Positions 12,541 through 24,000 of a DNA stretch of 64,000 nt are shown piece by piece. Within the stretch, counting starts at the first letter, position 1. Every line of letters begins with the position of its first letter. This stretch comes from Carettochelys insculpta. Lineage: Eukaryota > Chordata > Testudines > Carettochelyidae. The translations under genes were made by a program, and so were the position numbers. The stretch covers positions 21,674,001-21,738,000 of the forward strand of contig NC_134152.1 in NCBI RefSeq assembly GCF_033958435.1, in the 5' to 3' direction. The notes beneath the pieces were generated by a model. The model was not told the DNA's origin. It ran no database searches and worked only from the letters and a program-made list of their open reading frames with translations.

Positions 12541-13790
12541 AAGAAGTCCTGGGGCACCTTATAGACTAATAGATATTTTGAAGCATAAGCTTTTGTGGGC
12601 AAAGACCCACTTCATCAGATGCATGAGTGGGGCGGGGGTGTCCCAGAGGGGTATTTAAAGAGTGGGGTCCAAGTAAAAGGGAGAGCCAGACCTGGCAAGG
12701 TCTAATCAGCAAGGCGGAAATGGCGCGTTATCTGTAGTATGTATCAAAAAAGGAAAAAACAAGACAGATTGGACAGGGGGATGTGGGCCCATTGCCAAAG
12801 TCTAATGGGGAGATATTTATACCCAGGGCAGAGAAGCTGCTTTTGTAAGGGGCCAGCCACTACCAGTCTCTGTTTAATTCTTGGTTGATGGAGTCAAATT
12901 TGCAAATGAATTGCCTCTGAGATTTCTCTCTCCATTTGATTTTTTTGAAATTTTTGTTTTAGCACTGCTACTTTCAAATCTGTTAGAGTGTCCAGGGAGA
13001 TTGAAGTGCTCTCCCACAGGTTTCTATACATTACTGTTGCTGATGTCTGGTTTATGTCCATTTGTTCTTTTATGTAGAGACTGTCCAGTTTGGCCAATGT
13101 AATTGCAGTGGGGCATTGCTGGCACATGATGGCATATATTATATTAGTCAATGTGCAGGTGAAAGAGCCTCGATGGTGTGGTTCATGTGGTTAGGTCTTG
13201 TGATGATGTCGCTGGTGTAGATATGTGAGCAGAGTTGGCAGCGAGGTTTGTTGCAGGGATTGGTTCTAGGTTTAGAGTTACTGTGGTGTGATCTACAGTT
13301 GCTGCTGAGAATTTGTTTCAGGTTGGCAGGCTGTCTGTAGGCAAGCACTGGCCTGCCTCCCAAGGTCTGTGAGAGTGAAGGATCATTGTCCAGGAGAAGT
13401 TGTAGATCACTGATGATGCGCTGGAGAGGCTTTAGCTGGTGGCTGTATGTGATGGTCAGTGGTGTTCTCTTGTTTTCCTTGCAAGGCCTGTCTTGTAGCA
13501 GGTGGCTTCTGGGTACACATCTGACTCTGTCAATCTTTCTTCACTTCCTTAGGTGGTATTGTAGTTCAAGGAAAGCTTGGTAAAGGTCTTGTAGCTGTTT
13601 GTCTCTGTCTGATGGATCAGAGCAAATGTGGTTGTACCTTAGTGCCTGGCTGTATACAATGGACCATGTAATGTGCCCTGGATGGAAGCTGGACCAGAAT
13701 TGAAGCTGAGAAACTGATCTCCTGTGGAACCCATTTTCTCTAAACTGGAGCATGTGTTCTCATTGTGCCTCCCAGCACACTCCTTAAGTG
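12541..13790 (-). mobile_element. Penelope-like retroelement, 5'-truncated and degraded
   Basis: Minus-strand pieces, in order: a late reverse-transcriptase part with SFHPGHITWSIVYSQALRYN (about 13700); a linker RQPANLKQIL...PCNKPRCQLCSHI with the CxxxRCxxC motif typical upstream of PLE GIY-YIG nucleases; a degenerate GIY-YIG region NIIYAIMCQQCP; then the tail complementary to AAGAAGTCCTGGGGCACCTT. Pieces are in different frames, and the YIG catalytic core is not recognisable, so the copy is dead. Confidence 0.75.
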
Positions 13791-13989
13791 TTGAAGCCGT
13801 TGTACAATAAGCTGCATTATAAATTAGTTGTAAAGATGAAGCCTGTTCAGTTGCTACAACTTCATAGTTATTGGTAATTTATATCCAAATAATTAGCAAT
13901 TCCATGACTTGATATTGTTTACCTTAATCTTATTCCAAATTGAACACTCAGTGAGCATTCCTTAATTAAACTGAGAGTTTTAAGGAGCT

Positions 13990-14860
13990 CTCTATAAATT
14001 AACCTTTTTTTGGTTAGGAGCCACTGACCCACAGAAAAATCAGTAATGTGTGCCACACACAGGTGAGAAGTAAAACAAAAAAATAAAAACAAAAAAGACC
14101 CCCAACTGAGAAGTGAGGAAAAAACACTCCCCCTCACTCCCTTCAAGCTGCAGCTAAGGCTCAGGGCTTACCCTGAGGGCTGGATTAACTCTTCTGGGGC
14201 CAGAGGGTAGTAGGTTTGGTGGGGCGCCCCTAGGCTCTGAGGTGGGCCCAGAAGTCAGAGGCTCAGTGTGCTGGAAGAAGCTGCTGGGAAGCAGGCTGGA
14301 GTGAAGGTGCAGGGTTTGCGTGGGAAGTAGAGTGCAGGGAAAGGCTGGAGTAGACGTGTGGGGTTTGTGCAGAAGAGGGTGAATGAGTGGGCTACAGGTG
14401 GGGGTGCAGCGTCTGGGAGGGAGCGCAGGAATGGAGTGGGGTGCAGGATCTGAGGGGTGCTGGAGCAATGTGGGGTGTGGGGTCTGGGTGGGATGGGGCA
14501 GGGATTGAGGCACCCACCTGGTCAATGGGAGTCGCAGAGAGCACTTCCTGCAGGGAGCACTTACCTGCCACACACACAGCTGCTTCTTCCCCACTGCCAA
14601 GCTGATCCAGCCCAGAACTTTCCCTGATCAAGCTCATGAAGCTCAGGGCTACCTCTTCCCTCTCCCTCGCACAGTGGAGAGCTAGCACTGGTGCTCCACC
14701 CATGGCACCCCATGTATGACTAGAAGCAAGTGCTATCTTGTGCTGCTGTGGGGGAAAGGCAGCCCTGACACTCTCAGGCTGGATCAAGGCAAGCTGCAAG
14801 CTCGATCTGGCCTATCAGGCTACAAGTTTCCCACCTCTGCTTTAGATCATATGCACATTT
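13990..14860. mobile_element. GC-rich non-autonomous DNA-element cluster
   Basis: It begins near AGGAGCCACTGACCCACAG and ends near AGTTTCCCACCTCTGC, an end sequence of hAT MITE type. The interior is G-rich (14350-14500). It ends about 80 bases before a VPS35L exon. Open frames on both strands here are composition artefacts. Confidence 0.5.
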
Positions 14861-14936
14861 GTAAATTCAAGTGCTGTGGTGATATTGTAACTATTGTAAT
14901 GTTTTTTTTTGTTGGTTTGGTTTTGTTTTTTGGTAG

Positions 14937-15076
14937 CTGATGCTTTTTTCAGAGCTGCAGTGAGCCTCGTTCCTGAAGTGCCAAAGATGATCAATATAGA
15001 TGGGAAGATGCGGCCCACTGAACCATTCCTCCTGGAATTCCTCTGTAATTTCTTTTCCACTTTATTAATTGTTCCA
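14937..15076 (+). CDS. VPS35L: VPS35L coding exon (fifth from last)
   Basis: Acceptor TTTTTTGGTAG follows a long T-rich tract; donor is GTAAGT. The exon holds two bases of a split codon (probably GCT, Ala) and 46 full codons, [20 protein letters not shown] through [14 protein letters not shown]-rich DNA-element copy ends only about 80 bases upstream of the acceptor. Confidence 0.95.
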
Positions 15077-18000
15077 GTAAGTACCTTCAATGTGAATAGC
15101 CATGTGGAGCATTTAATTGTTAAAGCTTGACAAGGGTGGCTATTGGTATTTTTGGCTTGTATGCTTATAGATAGATCTTGTTTTAACTTGACTATCTCTT
15201 ACCTGTTATAAGTACTGTGTCCATTATTTCTCTTTTTACATATCAAAGCAGCACATGAATGGTAGTTGAAAGACAGTGTCAAAAGTTACTTGAGCAGTCA
15301 GGGTAATTAAAACCCCAATCCTCTAATTTCATAACAACACAGCCATAGCAGGCTGTGACTCACTGCTGTGACACCTCCTTCTGGTCACTCTGGGAATTAG
15401 CTCAGTTCTGCCTGAGAGTGCCCTCTCCAGGCAGTGTCTTGTCTGCTTTTGTCTTTCAGGTGGTTCTCCGCCACTCGTTAGGAGCGGCATCCCTCCCATA
15501 CTGCAGTGCCCTTCTTCAGGGTACTGCCTTACAGCAGTTCCTACTCTGGGAACTCCCCTCCTGGGGAACCCCCTGACCTAAGATACCACTTGCCTCAGTG
15601 ACCCACTGCTATTCGTCATCTAGCCCCTTTCCTCAGGTGCAAACTGCAGTCTGAACTGGCCACTTCATCATTGACAAAAGGTTGGACCTGCTGTATTTTC
15701 CTGTCTTGGCCACTCCTCTGTAGCCCTAGTACTTCCTTAGGCCTCTATCTCTGGGCCTCAGCCTAGGGTTTTTTTAGGCTGAGCTCCCCTGATTTTCCCT
15801 GCCTTTCCATAGCACTGCTCTGTCCAAAGTATCCTCTTCTAGCAAGCAGCTATGTTCCTGTCCCTCTAGAGCTGAGGTGAGCATGAGCTCCTCCTGGCCA
15901 GCCAGCTTTTTATATAGCTCTGCTAGCTTTGATTGGCTGCCTCAAGCCCTCTCCTGCCTGGCTCTCAACTTCAGTTCCCTCCCAGGGTGGTTTTAATCTT
16001 TTCCATTCCAGTGTGGGGCAACCTCCCCATCACACAATCACATTTTCAAAATCAGAAGCATGTGAACAGACTGTCTCAGAGGGACCATGGAAGTGAATTC
16101 AAATCAAAGATTACTGAAACTGCCTTGCCAGAAACTCCCAGACATTCAGAGATGGGGACAGTTAGCTTGAATACCCAGCTAATCTTAACTGGGAGAGGAG
16201 AGGTTTTTGTTTTTGTTTGTTTGTTTTGTTTTCCAAGTAGCTCAGAACCAGCATGTGTAAGTGTATACAGATCACTATCACTCTCTTGGATTGTATCTGG
16301 AACTGAACAATGACCCACTGGAATCTTTGATACGCTGGTAAAATATTCTGTCTGCCGATAAAGGCTCTAAGCAGGTGTGTTGCTGTGTTCTGTACCTGTC
16401 ATTTGGATAGATGTCAGAGATGGGTGTATACAGTGATCTATCTGGGAAATAACAAAACAGTGGATGATGGAGTCATGATCCACATCTGAATTCGTATAAT
16501 CACAGAAAAATATCTGTGACCCTCCTATGCAGATCAAGTGGATGGGGGAAGGCAGGAGCCACTTTATGTTGTATGAACCACTTGAAACTGTAGAAACAAG
16601 GAAGGATCCAGAAATACCCCTTGATCATGAACTTGTTTGGCACAGGGTTTGTGAAGCCCATCTAAGCATGGGAGGAGTCAGATACAATCCTCACCGTGTT
16701 CTCTAGATGTTTTTACAAGGCAGCTGAAATAGTCTTCTAAGGCTCAACCTACTCAGCCTCATCCAGATAGATAGTTGGGAAAATAGGGACGGTATGCTCT
16801 CTTGATTCAGTGGCAAGGATGCATGAAGCTGAGTGTCATCTGCATATAGATGGTACTGCATCCCAAATGACATTTCTCTCACTCCCTGATGGTGTCACAT
16901 CCAGTACTGAGCGGAGAGGTGCACTTCTGCATGCTGTCTTAAAAGAGCCCATTGGATGGATAAGCAATTGCCCAAAGCCAAACTCTTCAATCTTTCAAAA
17001 AGGACCAAAGATCTTCATCTCTCATGGACGTAGTACCCATTTGCTTGATTTATGCCAGCAATGAAGAAAGAGGAACCAGGACCTCACTGAGTGAAACTGA
17101 TTCTGAATTGATAGGTGTTTGTCCCCAAACCAATAGCTAATTCAGTCTCAATTTCCACAATCTGTTACCTTTTGTTAGATGGTTCTAGCTTTGTGCATGA
17201 AGTTGGGGTAGGGGGAAGATAGATGTGAAAGTTTTTTTTCTGCAGAAAATTATAGTTAATGGTGGTGTTACTAGGGCTGCTTCCACACTTGCCCTCTCCT
17301 GTCGGACGTGGCATGATAATGAGGCAATTCGAAACAGGCTAATGAGGTGCTAACATGCATATTTAGTGCCTCGGTAGCTGCGCGAATTTCGAAGTGCAAA
17401 CTTTGAATTGCAGATTGACAGTGTAGATGGGGGCAGCTTCAAAATAAGCATCCCCTTTGATATTCCCTTACTCCGATCTAATTTGGTGGGAGTAAGGGAA
17501 TGTCGAAGTGGGGAGCTCATTTCGAAGCTGCTCCCATCTACAATGTCAATCTGCAATTCGAAGTCTGCACTTTAAAGTTCACGCAGCTACCATTTAAGTT
17601 TTGTTGTCCTTCATGGGTTCAAAACTGTGTCCATTATGTTTGAAAGAAGGTCTCCAAAGATAATTCTCCATTGCCCTCCTAGTGCATGTTTGCACATCGT
17701 ACTAGAATGGCCCTTTTTCTTACCTAAGGGACTTTTAGAACTTTCCTTATTAAACAACAAATGACTTGAAGTATTGGGCACATATGCCAATACAAAAAAT
17801 AATTAAAAGGAACTTTGGTATCACAGTCAGAAGTAAAATGAGATTAAATCTAGGGAAAATGTAAACTATTCTGCAGGTTAGATTTTCCCCAGTACACAGT
17901 AGAATGGGGAAATCTGGAAAACGGTAATAATACCTGATGTTTTCCAGCCTGTTGGTTAAACATCCTGTGTCACAGAACCATCGCACTTGGATGAACAGAC

Positions 18001-21000
18001 AGTGGGTAGGATTTATGTAGGTGAATGTCTCCAGATTAATTTCATTGTCTTTCATTCACCATTTTAAAGGCTAGTAAGATGCTTAACAGTTGTTCGAATT
18101 ATGGGTGAAACACAGTGGTTGTGCCATTAATTCCTTGGCACTGATAATTCATTGGCCCTGATGCTAAAAAACTGATGAGCTTTGCATCAAAAACATTTTA
18201 AAAACAATGAGAAGTCCTATGGCACCTTAGAGACTAACAGTTGTTTTTTTGAGCAGATCCATGTTGGTCTTTGCCCACAAAAGCTTATGGTCCAAAAAAA
18301 ATCTGTTAGCCTCTAAGCTTTTGTGGGCAAAGACCAACATGGATCTGCTCAAAAAAAAAAACTGTTAGTCTCTAAGGTGCCATAGGACTTCTCATTGTTT
18401 TTGTGGATACAGACTAACCTCAGCTACCACTTTGATATTTATTTAAAAAAAAAAAAACTCTTGCATCCTAGTGCCAAAGGGGTTTTGAAAAATATGTATA
18501 TTAAGTCTTACATGATTCAGGAATTTATCAAATTTTTAACATATATACTATTTGTAAACACATAAAGATGTTATATTTACAATGTGGCTTCAGCTATTCA
18601 GGATTACTTGATGAGCACAAGATTCACACCTGAATTTTAAATCAGATGATAAATGGCATGCAGAGAGGAGCTCTTGTACTACAGCAGGGTGGAAATTGTG
18701 TACATGTTCTGTTTTGTAATGCAAGAATCGTGACAGCTTTAACACAACTACAAAAAGTCCTTTTCAGCATTCATTACCCTGTGTGGCCATACTAAATTGT
18801 CTTTGCTTCTGTGGCTTACACAGCCGAGAATCAAATTACAACACAGATATGTTCTCTCAGTTAACTATTTCAAGTGTTAATATGAAACATAGTGTACAAA
18901 CTTGTCTGTCTTAAGAAAAGCTGTGAAGTGGCTTGCCTGTAGTTGTACAGGACATCTGTGACGCAGCAGGGCCACAAAGCAGGTCTTCTGATGTCTGAGC
19001 TTAGTGCTCTAGCCACTGGATCATGTTTGCTCTCACAACATAAGAACATAATCCCCATTTTAAAGACACTGTCATCTTGGGAAGAAAGCAAGGTTAGTAG
19101 GTTGCCAGAAATGTCTGTTCCAACTGAAGTGCTGTCTCTGATAAACGTAATGTAAACTTGAGGAAGAGCTCCAGGTAAGCTTGAAGGCTTGTCTCTTGCC
19201 AGCAGACATTCATCCAATAACAGTTCAGCTGCCTTGTCTCTATATATAATGTACATCCAGATCCTACAAATGTCAGTATACAACAAGAACAGGAAGACAA
19301 TGCAGAGCTTTAACTTTTATTTGACAGTGTCCATTGTTACGATTGACTTGAATAACAGGAGGCAGTATCATTTAGAATTGATGTTAATGGGGATAATTAG
19401 GAACTGCCCATGAGCATAATTGTTCCCTTTTGAAGATGACAGATTTTTATAAAACGCTACAATTGCGTTCCTTTCCAGGTTTTAATCCAGTGTTGTATTT
19501 TTTCTGCAGATATAAGAAAGATCCCTCTAAATAATAAGCAATTAGTTATTGCAAGATAGGAGACCATTTTAGATTAATGATTAAGGATGAAAACTATATA
19601 AGCAAGGAAATTCAGAATTTCCATTTTTACTTTGAAAATGATGGGACTTTAAACACATATGGAAACCATACATATTATAAGCAGGATTTGAAAATTAATT
19701 ATTAAGCAAGACTTCCTTGGGGCCCATACTTACCATACCACTTTTGTGGCTGACATTTCTTTGTTTGGATTAAAATTGGGCTTGGAGTAAATGTGGGCCA
19801 TGAACTATCATGTCATGTCTTTCTCTCTCTCTTTCTTTTTTCTTTTGGCCTTTTTCTCTTTCCTAAACAGTCTCTTCCACTCCACAGGGAGAACAGTGTT
19901 TTCTTTTCACTCCCACTTTTTCCGTTGCCCTCATTATTCCTTCCCACTCTTCCACCCCCTTTGTCCGCATCTGCAGCAAAACCACACACTGCTGTGGGTC
20001 CTGCTACTTTCTTTCTTTTCTTGTTATGCTCCTCTGGAAGTCAGGATGTCTCCAGGACTGAGACATGCATTTGAGGCACATTGCTTTGAATATGGAATGC
20101 AGGAGAAGAGAGGCTAATAGTAGAATGTTGTGCCTCGTTGCGCAGGTGCAGCACAGAAGAGTGGTAAATGCAGAATTGAATCTCATTTAGGAAAGTGGTT
20201 GAGAAGGTGTATGACATGACCTGGCCTGTGGTAGTAATTGGCGATGATAGCGAGGTCAGGCCCCACCTTTAGATCTGTCCATGATGAAAGAGATTTCCAG
20301 TGAGAGGCAGGGATTCCAGAGACTATAGAGTTCCCTGCTTCCATCCCCCAATGCTTCTGTCCTGTCCTAGCAGTCCTTTCCTCTCCACTGACTCCTTGGA
20401 GGAACCTTCCTGTTACAGAGTGGGTGCCAAAGAGGTGCTGGTATGTCATACCACTGCATATCAGCTCCTTTTGAGCTTGGTGCAGTGTTGAAACCCATCT
20501 TAAAAAGAATGAACTGTTTCTAAAAGTTGGTGTGCTTATAATTATTTCTTTTTAATGTTAAAAGGCCATTGCCATTCTAGAGCATGTTTATTTTCTCCCA
20601 AGCCTCATAATTACATGAGTAATATGCTTGTTTTTATAGTTTACTGAAATAATGAGCAAAACAAAAAAAATCTAATTCTCGTGTGTAATTTTGGAAGTTC
20701 AGCTGTTAAGAAGTTGACAGCTAGTTTTGCCTCCCCCTCAGAATAGAACACACAGAATTTCATGCGTTGTCTGCTGCAGCTGCCTAAATCAGGTTGATTA
20801 TTATGGGTCAAAAAGACGTCATAGTTTTCCTCTCACAATGTGTTTTAAGTGGGTTTGCTAGGAAGCACTCTTCAGAAAAGTCACTGACAGCTTCAATTAT
20901 AATTGTGCTGTCAGAGATGTTGCTGCATTTTAAAAACCAAAACCTCAAACCTCTGTCTCTTGGTTGTTCTATAGGACCATCCAGAACAGGGAGTGTTGTT

Positions 21001-24000
21001 TCTGGTGCGAGGCCTACTCAATGTCATCCAGGATTATACGTGGGAGGATAATAGTGATGACAAAGTCCGGATTTACACAAATGTTTTGCACCTGCTCTCT
21101 GCAATGACTCAGGAGACCTATATCTACCACGTAGACAAAGGTAAACTGGGATGGTTTTCGTGGGGTCTGTGCTGTACAGTGTTACATATATATCAATCCC
21201 CTGTTGCATTGGATCAGTGATTTGCCAGTGTAAAAGTTGATCAAAACTGACACAAAAACTTTATACACTGGATTATTTTTCTGCACACATCTGTGTGCTC
21301 CAGCCTAGAATGATCATAAGAGATCAATTTGGCTTTTAATCAGGTATGCGGGCCATATTTAAAAATAAAACAATGTTCAACTAAGGGCATTTTTACTTAA
21401 TCCACTTGTTTCAAGCTTTATTTGCACAAATCCTGGGACTCCACATTGGCTTTTTTCAAATTTGGCTGAGTCCTCCATGTATTTGTCTAAATATTACTAT
21501 TTTATTGCATCCCACTTGTCTGAGAGTGATATGTCCTCCTCTATTTTCAGTCCACAAATTTTGCAAGTCTGTCTGTCTTACTGCTCACAGAGGAGAATCT
21601 GGATTTTTACCACAAGCTGCAGAGACTCATAATTTTAGTGCTAGAAGTCCATGATTCAGTTCCCGGTGTCTACAAAGACAGTGACTGTTACATTTTTACA
21701 GGGATGGTCTCTTACCAGTTCAGAAGTACTTAAAAATGTTCAGTCTTTGCTCTTTCCTCACTGCAAAGGATCGCAGTGCAGATAAAAAATACACTATTTC
21801 ACCAACAGATTCCTTAACTTCAGAGTTTATCCTTCCCAATAGATGTGTTGTCATGCATGACACTCACATACTTTACTAAAATAATTTGCTTTCTGTCGAA
21901 GTTTATCAAGTACATTAAGTGGATTTCAGTGTTTATAAACAGGCAGAAATAGCATCTAAAGCTGCATCTACACGTGCACGCTACTTCGAAGTAGCGGCAC
22001 CAACTTCGACGTTAGGCGGCGAGATGTCGAAGTCGCTAACCTCATGAGGAGATAGGAATAGCGCCCTACTTCGACGTTCAACGTCGAAGTAGGGACTGTG
22101 TAGACGATCCGCGTCCCGCAACGTCGAAATTGCTGGGTCCTCCATGGCGGCCATCAGCTGGGGGGTTGAGAGATGCTCTCTGTCCAGCCCCTGCGGGGCT
22201 CTGTGGTCACCGTGGGCAGCAGCCCTTAGCCCAGGGCTTCTGGCTGCTTCTGCGGCAGCTGGGGATCTATGCTGCAGGCACAGGGTCTGCAACCAGTTGT
22301 CAGCTCTGTGTATCTTGTGTTGTTTAGTGCAACTGTGTCTGGGAGGGGCCCTTTAAGGGAGTGGCTTGCTGTTGAGTCCGCCCTGTGACCCTGTCTGCAG
22401 CTGTGCCTGGCATCCCTATTTCGATGTGTGCTACTTTGACATGTAGACGTTCCCTTGCTGCGCCTATTTCGATGTTGGGCTGAGCAACGTCGAAGTTGAA
22501 CATCGACGTTGCTGGCCCTGGAGGACGTGTAGACGTTATTCATCGAAATAGACTATTTCGATGTTGGCTGCACGTGTAGACGTAGCCTAAAAGAGCCAAG
22601 AATCCAGCCTTCGGGTCTGTTGTATTCTGAAAGGACTGACCTGTCTCAGGAACCTATCTATCCGTGTAAGAGTGTTTCTAGTGCTTTTCTTTCTATCTAT
22701 TATAAATGCTGAAAGAGGCTTTATCTTATCCTTTGTCTTTTGCGATGAAAAACCTCCAGGTTTTACCCTCTAGTCTTGTTTTTATTTTTCTTGGACGCCT
22801 CCTGGCTAACTTCAACTTTGGGTGTTATTTTTGTGCTTTTGTAACTCCACCCCATAGTCTAGGGCCGCAGTGTCTAATATGCTGCTTGTTTGCCACATGT
22901 GGCGAATAGAGAAGCATATTGTGGCACGTGCGAGTCAGCAGGTTGGTGCAGCAGCTTGGACAGGGGCTCGTGTGGCAGTTTCTTGAGTGCCATGCAGCAG
23001 CGGTGGCTCAGAAGCTCAGGTGCTGCGTGGCTGGCTCGGGAGCCCACGCAGTGGCATGATGGCTCCTTGGGCACTGCACAGCTGGCACAGCAGTTTCTCA
23101 TCACCTTGCTACCAGAGCCACCCAGTCCCAAGTACCGTGCAGCATGGCCCCCAAGCCAACCAAGCTGCATGGCTTGGGGTCGGGGGCTCCGACAGTGGCT
23201 GCGCTGAGTCCTGGGGATAGGGTGCCTCGCTATGGTGGCAGGTGGGTGGGATAGGGTGGCATGTGGTGATTGGGTGTCTTCCTTTTGGACGCCACTGACC
23301 TAGGGTCTTGTATTCTAATCCCTTTCTCTGCCATCTATTGGCTTGTCTTTGTTCCGTTGACTCTATAAGAACAAAAGAATGGCCATACTGGGTCAGACCA
23401 AAGGTCCATCCAACCCAGTAGCCTGTCTGCTGACAGTGGCCAGTGCCAGGTGCCCCAGAGGTGGTGGGCCAAAGACAATGATCAAGCGATTTGTCTCCTG
23501 CCATCCATCTCCAGCCTCTGACAATCAGAGGCCAGGGACACCATTCCTACCCTTGGCTCATAGCCTTTTATGGACCCAACCTCCATGAATTTATCTAGCT
23601 CTTTCTTAAATTCTGTTGTTGTCCTAGCCTTCACAGTCTCCTCTGGCAAGGAGTTCCACAGGATAACTATGTGCTGAGTGAAGAAGAACTTCTTTTTATT
23701 AGTTTTATACCTACTACCCATTAATTTCATTTGGTGTCCTCTCGTTCTTGTATTATGGGCACAAGTAAATAACTTCTCCTTATTCACCCTTTCCACACCT
23801 GTCATAATTTTATATACCTCTATCATGTCCCCCCCTTAGTCTCCTCTTTGCTAAACTGAAAAGTCTCAACCTTTTTAGCCTGTCCTCATATAGGAGCTGT
23901 TCCAAGCCCCTAATCATTTTAGTTGCCCTTTTCTGAACCTTTTCCAGTGCCAGGATATCTTTTTTTGTGAGGAGACCACATCTGTACACAGTATTAAAGA

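Larger units (their letters stand above)
1..14936 (+). other. VPS35L: VPS35L intron (partial), repeat-rich
   Basis: I searched this stretch for the preceding exon, which should end in a sequence coding ...QVALANQCLSQ, and did not find it. The window therefore opens inside an intron of at least 14.9 kb. Repeats listed separately occupy much of it; between them (for example 1240-2640, 3240-4500, 8300-9750, 11000-12500) I see A/T-rich unique sequence with no supported gene. Confidence 0.8.
15077..20974 (+). other. VPS35L: VPS35L intron
   Basis: A GT-AG intron of 5.9 kb. It contains an LTR-like block, a long-TIR MITE, a PLE-tail hairpin and a SINE-like tRNA-derived scrap. Between 19,050 and 20,970 I see unique sequence with no supported gene; pyrimidine tracts near 19,820-19,990 explain the open frames there. 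Confidence 0.85.

Noticed and set aside
14154..14799. 148- and 135-residue minus-strand frames
   Set aside because: They overlap each other in a C/G-skewed repeat and have no recognisable protein features.
16440..17090. Possible old repeat (text such as AAGCTGAGTGTCATCTGCATATAG)
   Set aside because: It feels repetitive and may be an ancient LINE 3' end, but I could not find ends or name a family, so it is not listed as a feature.
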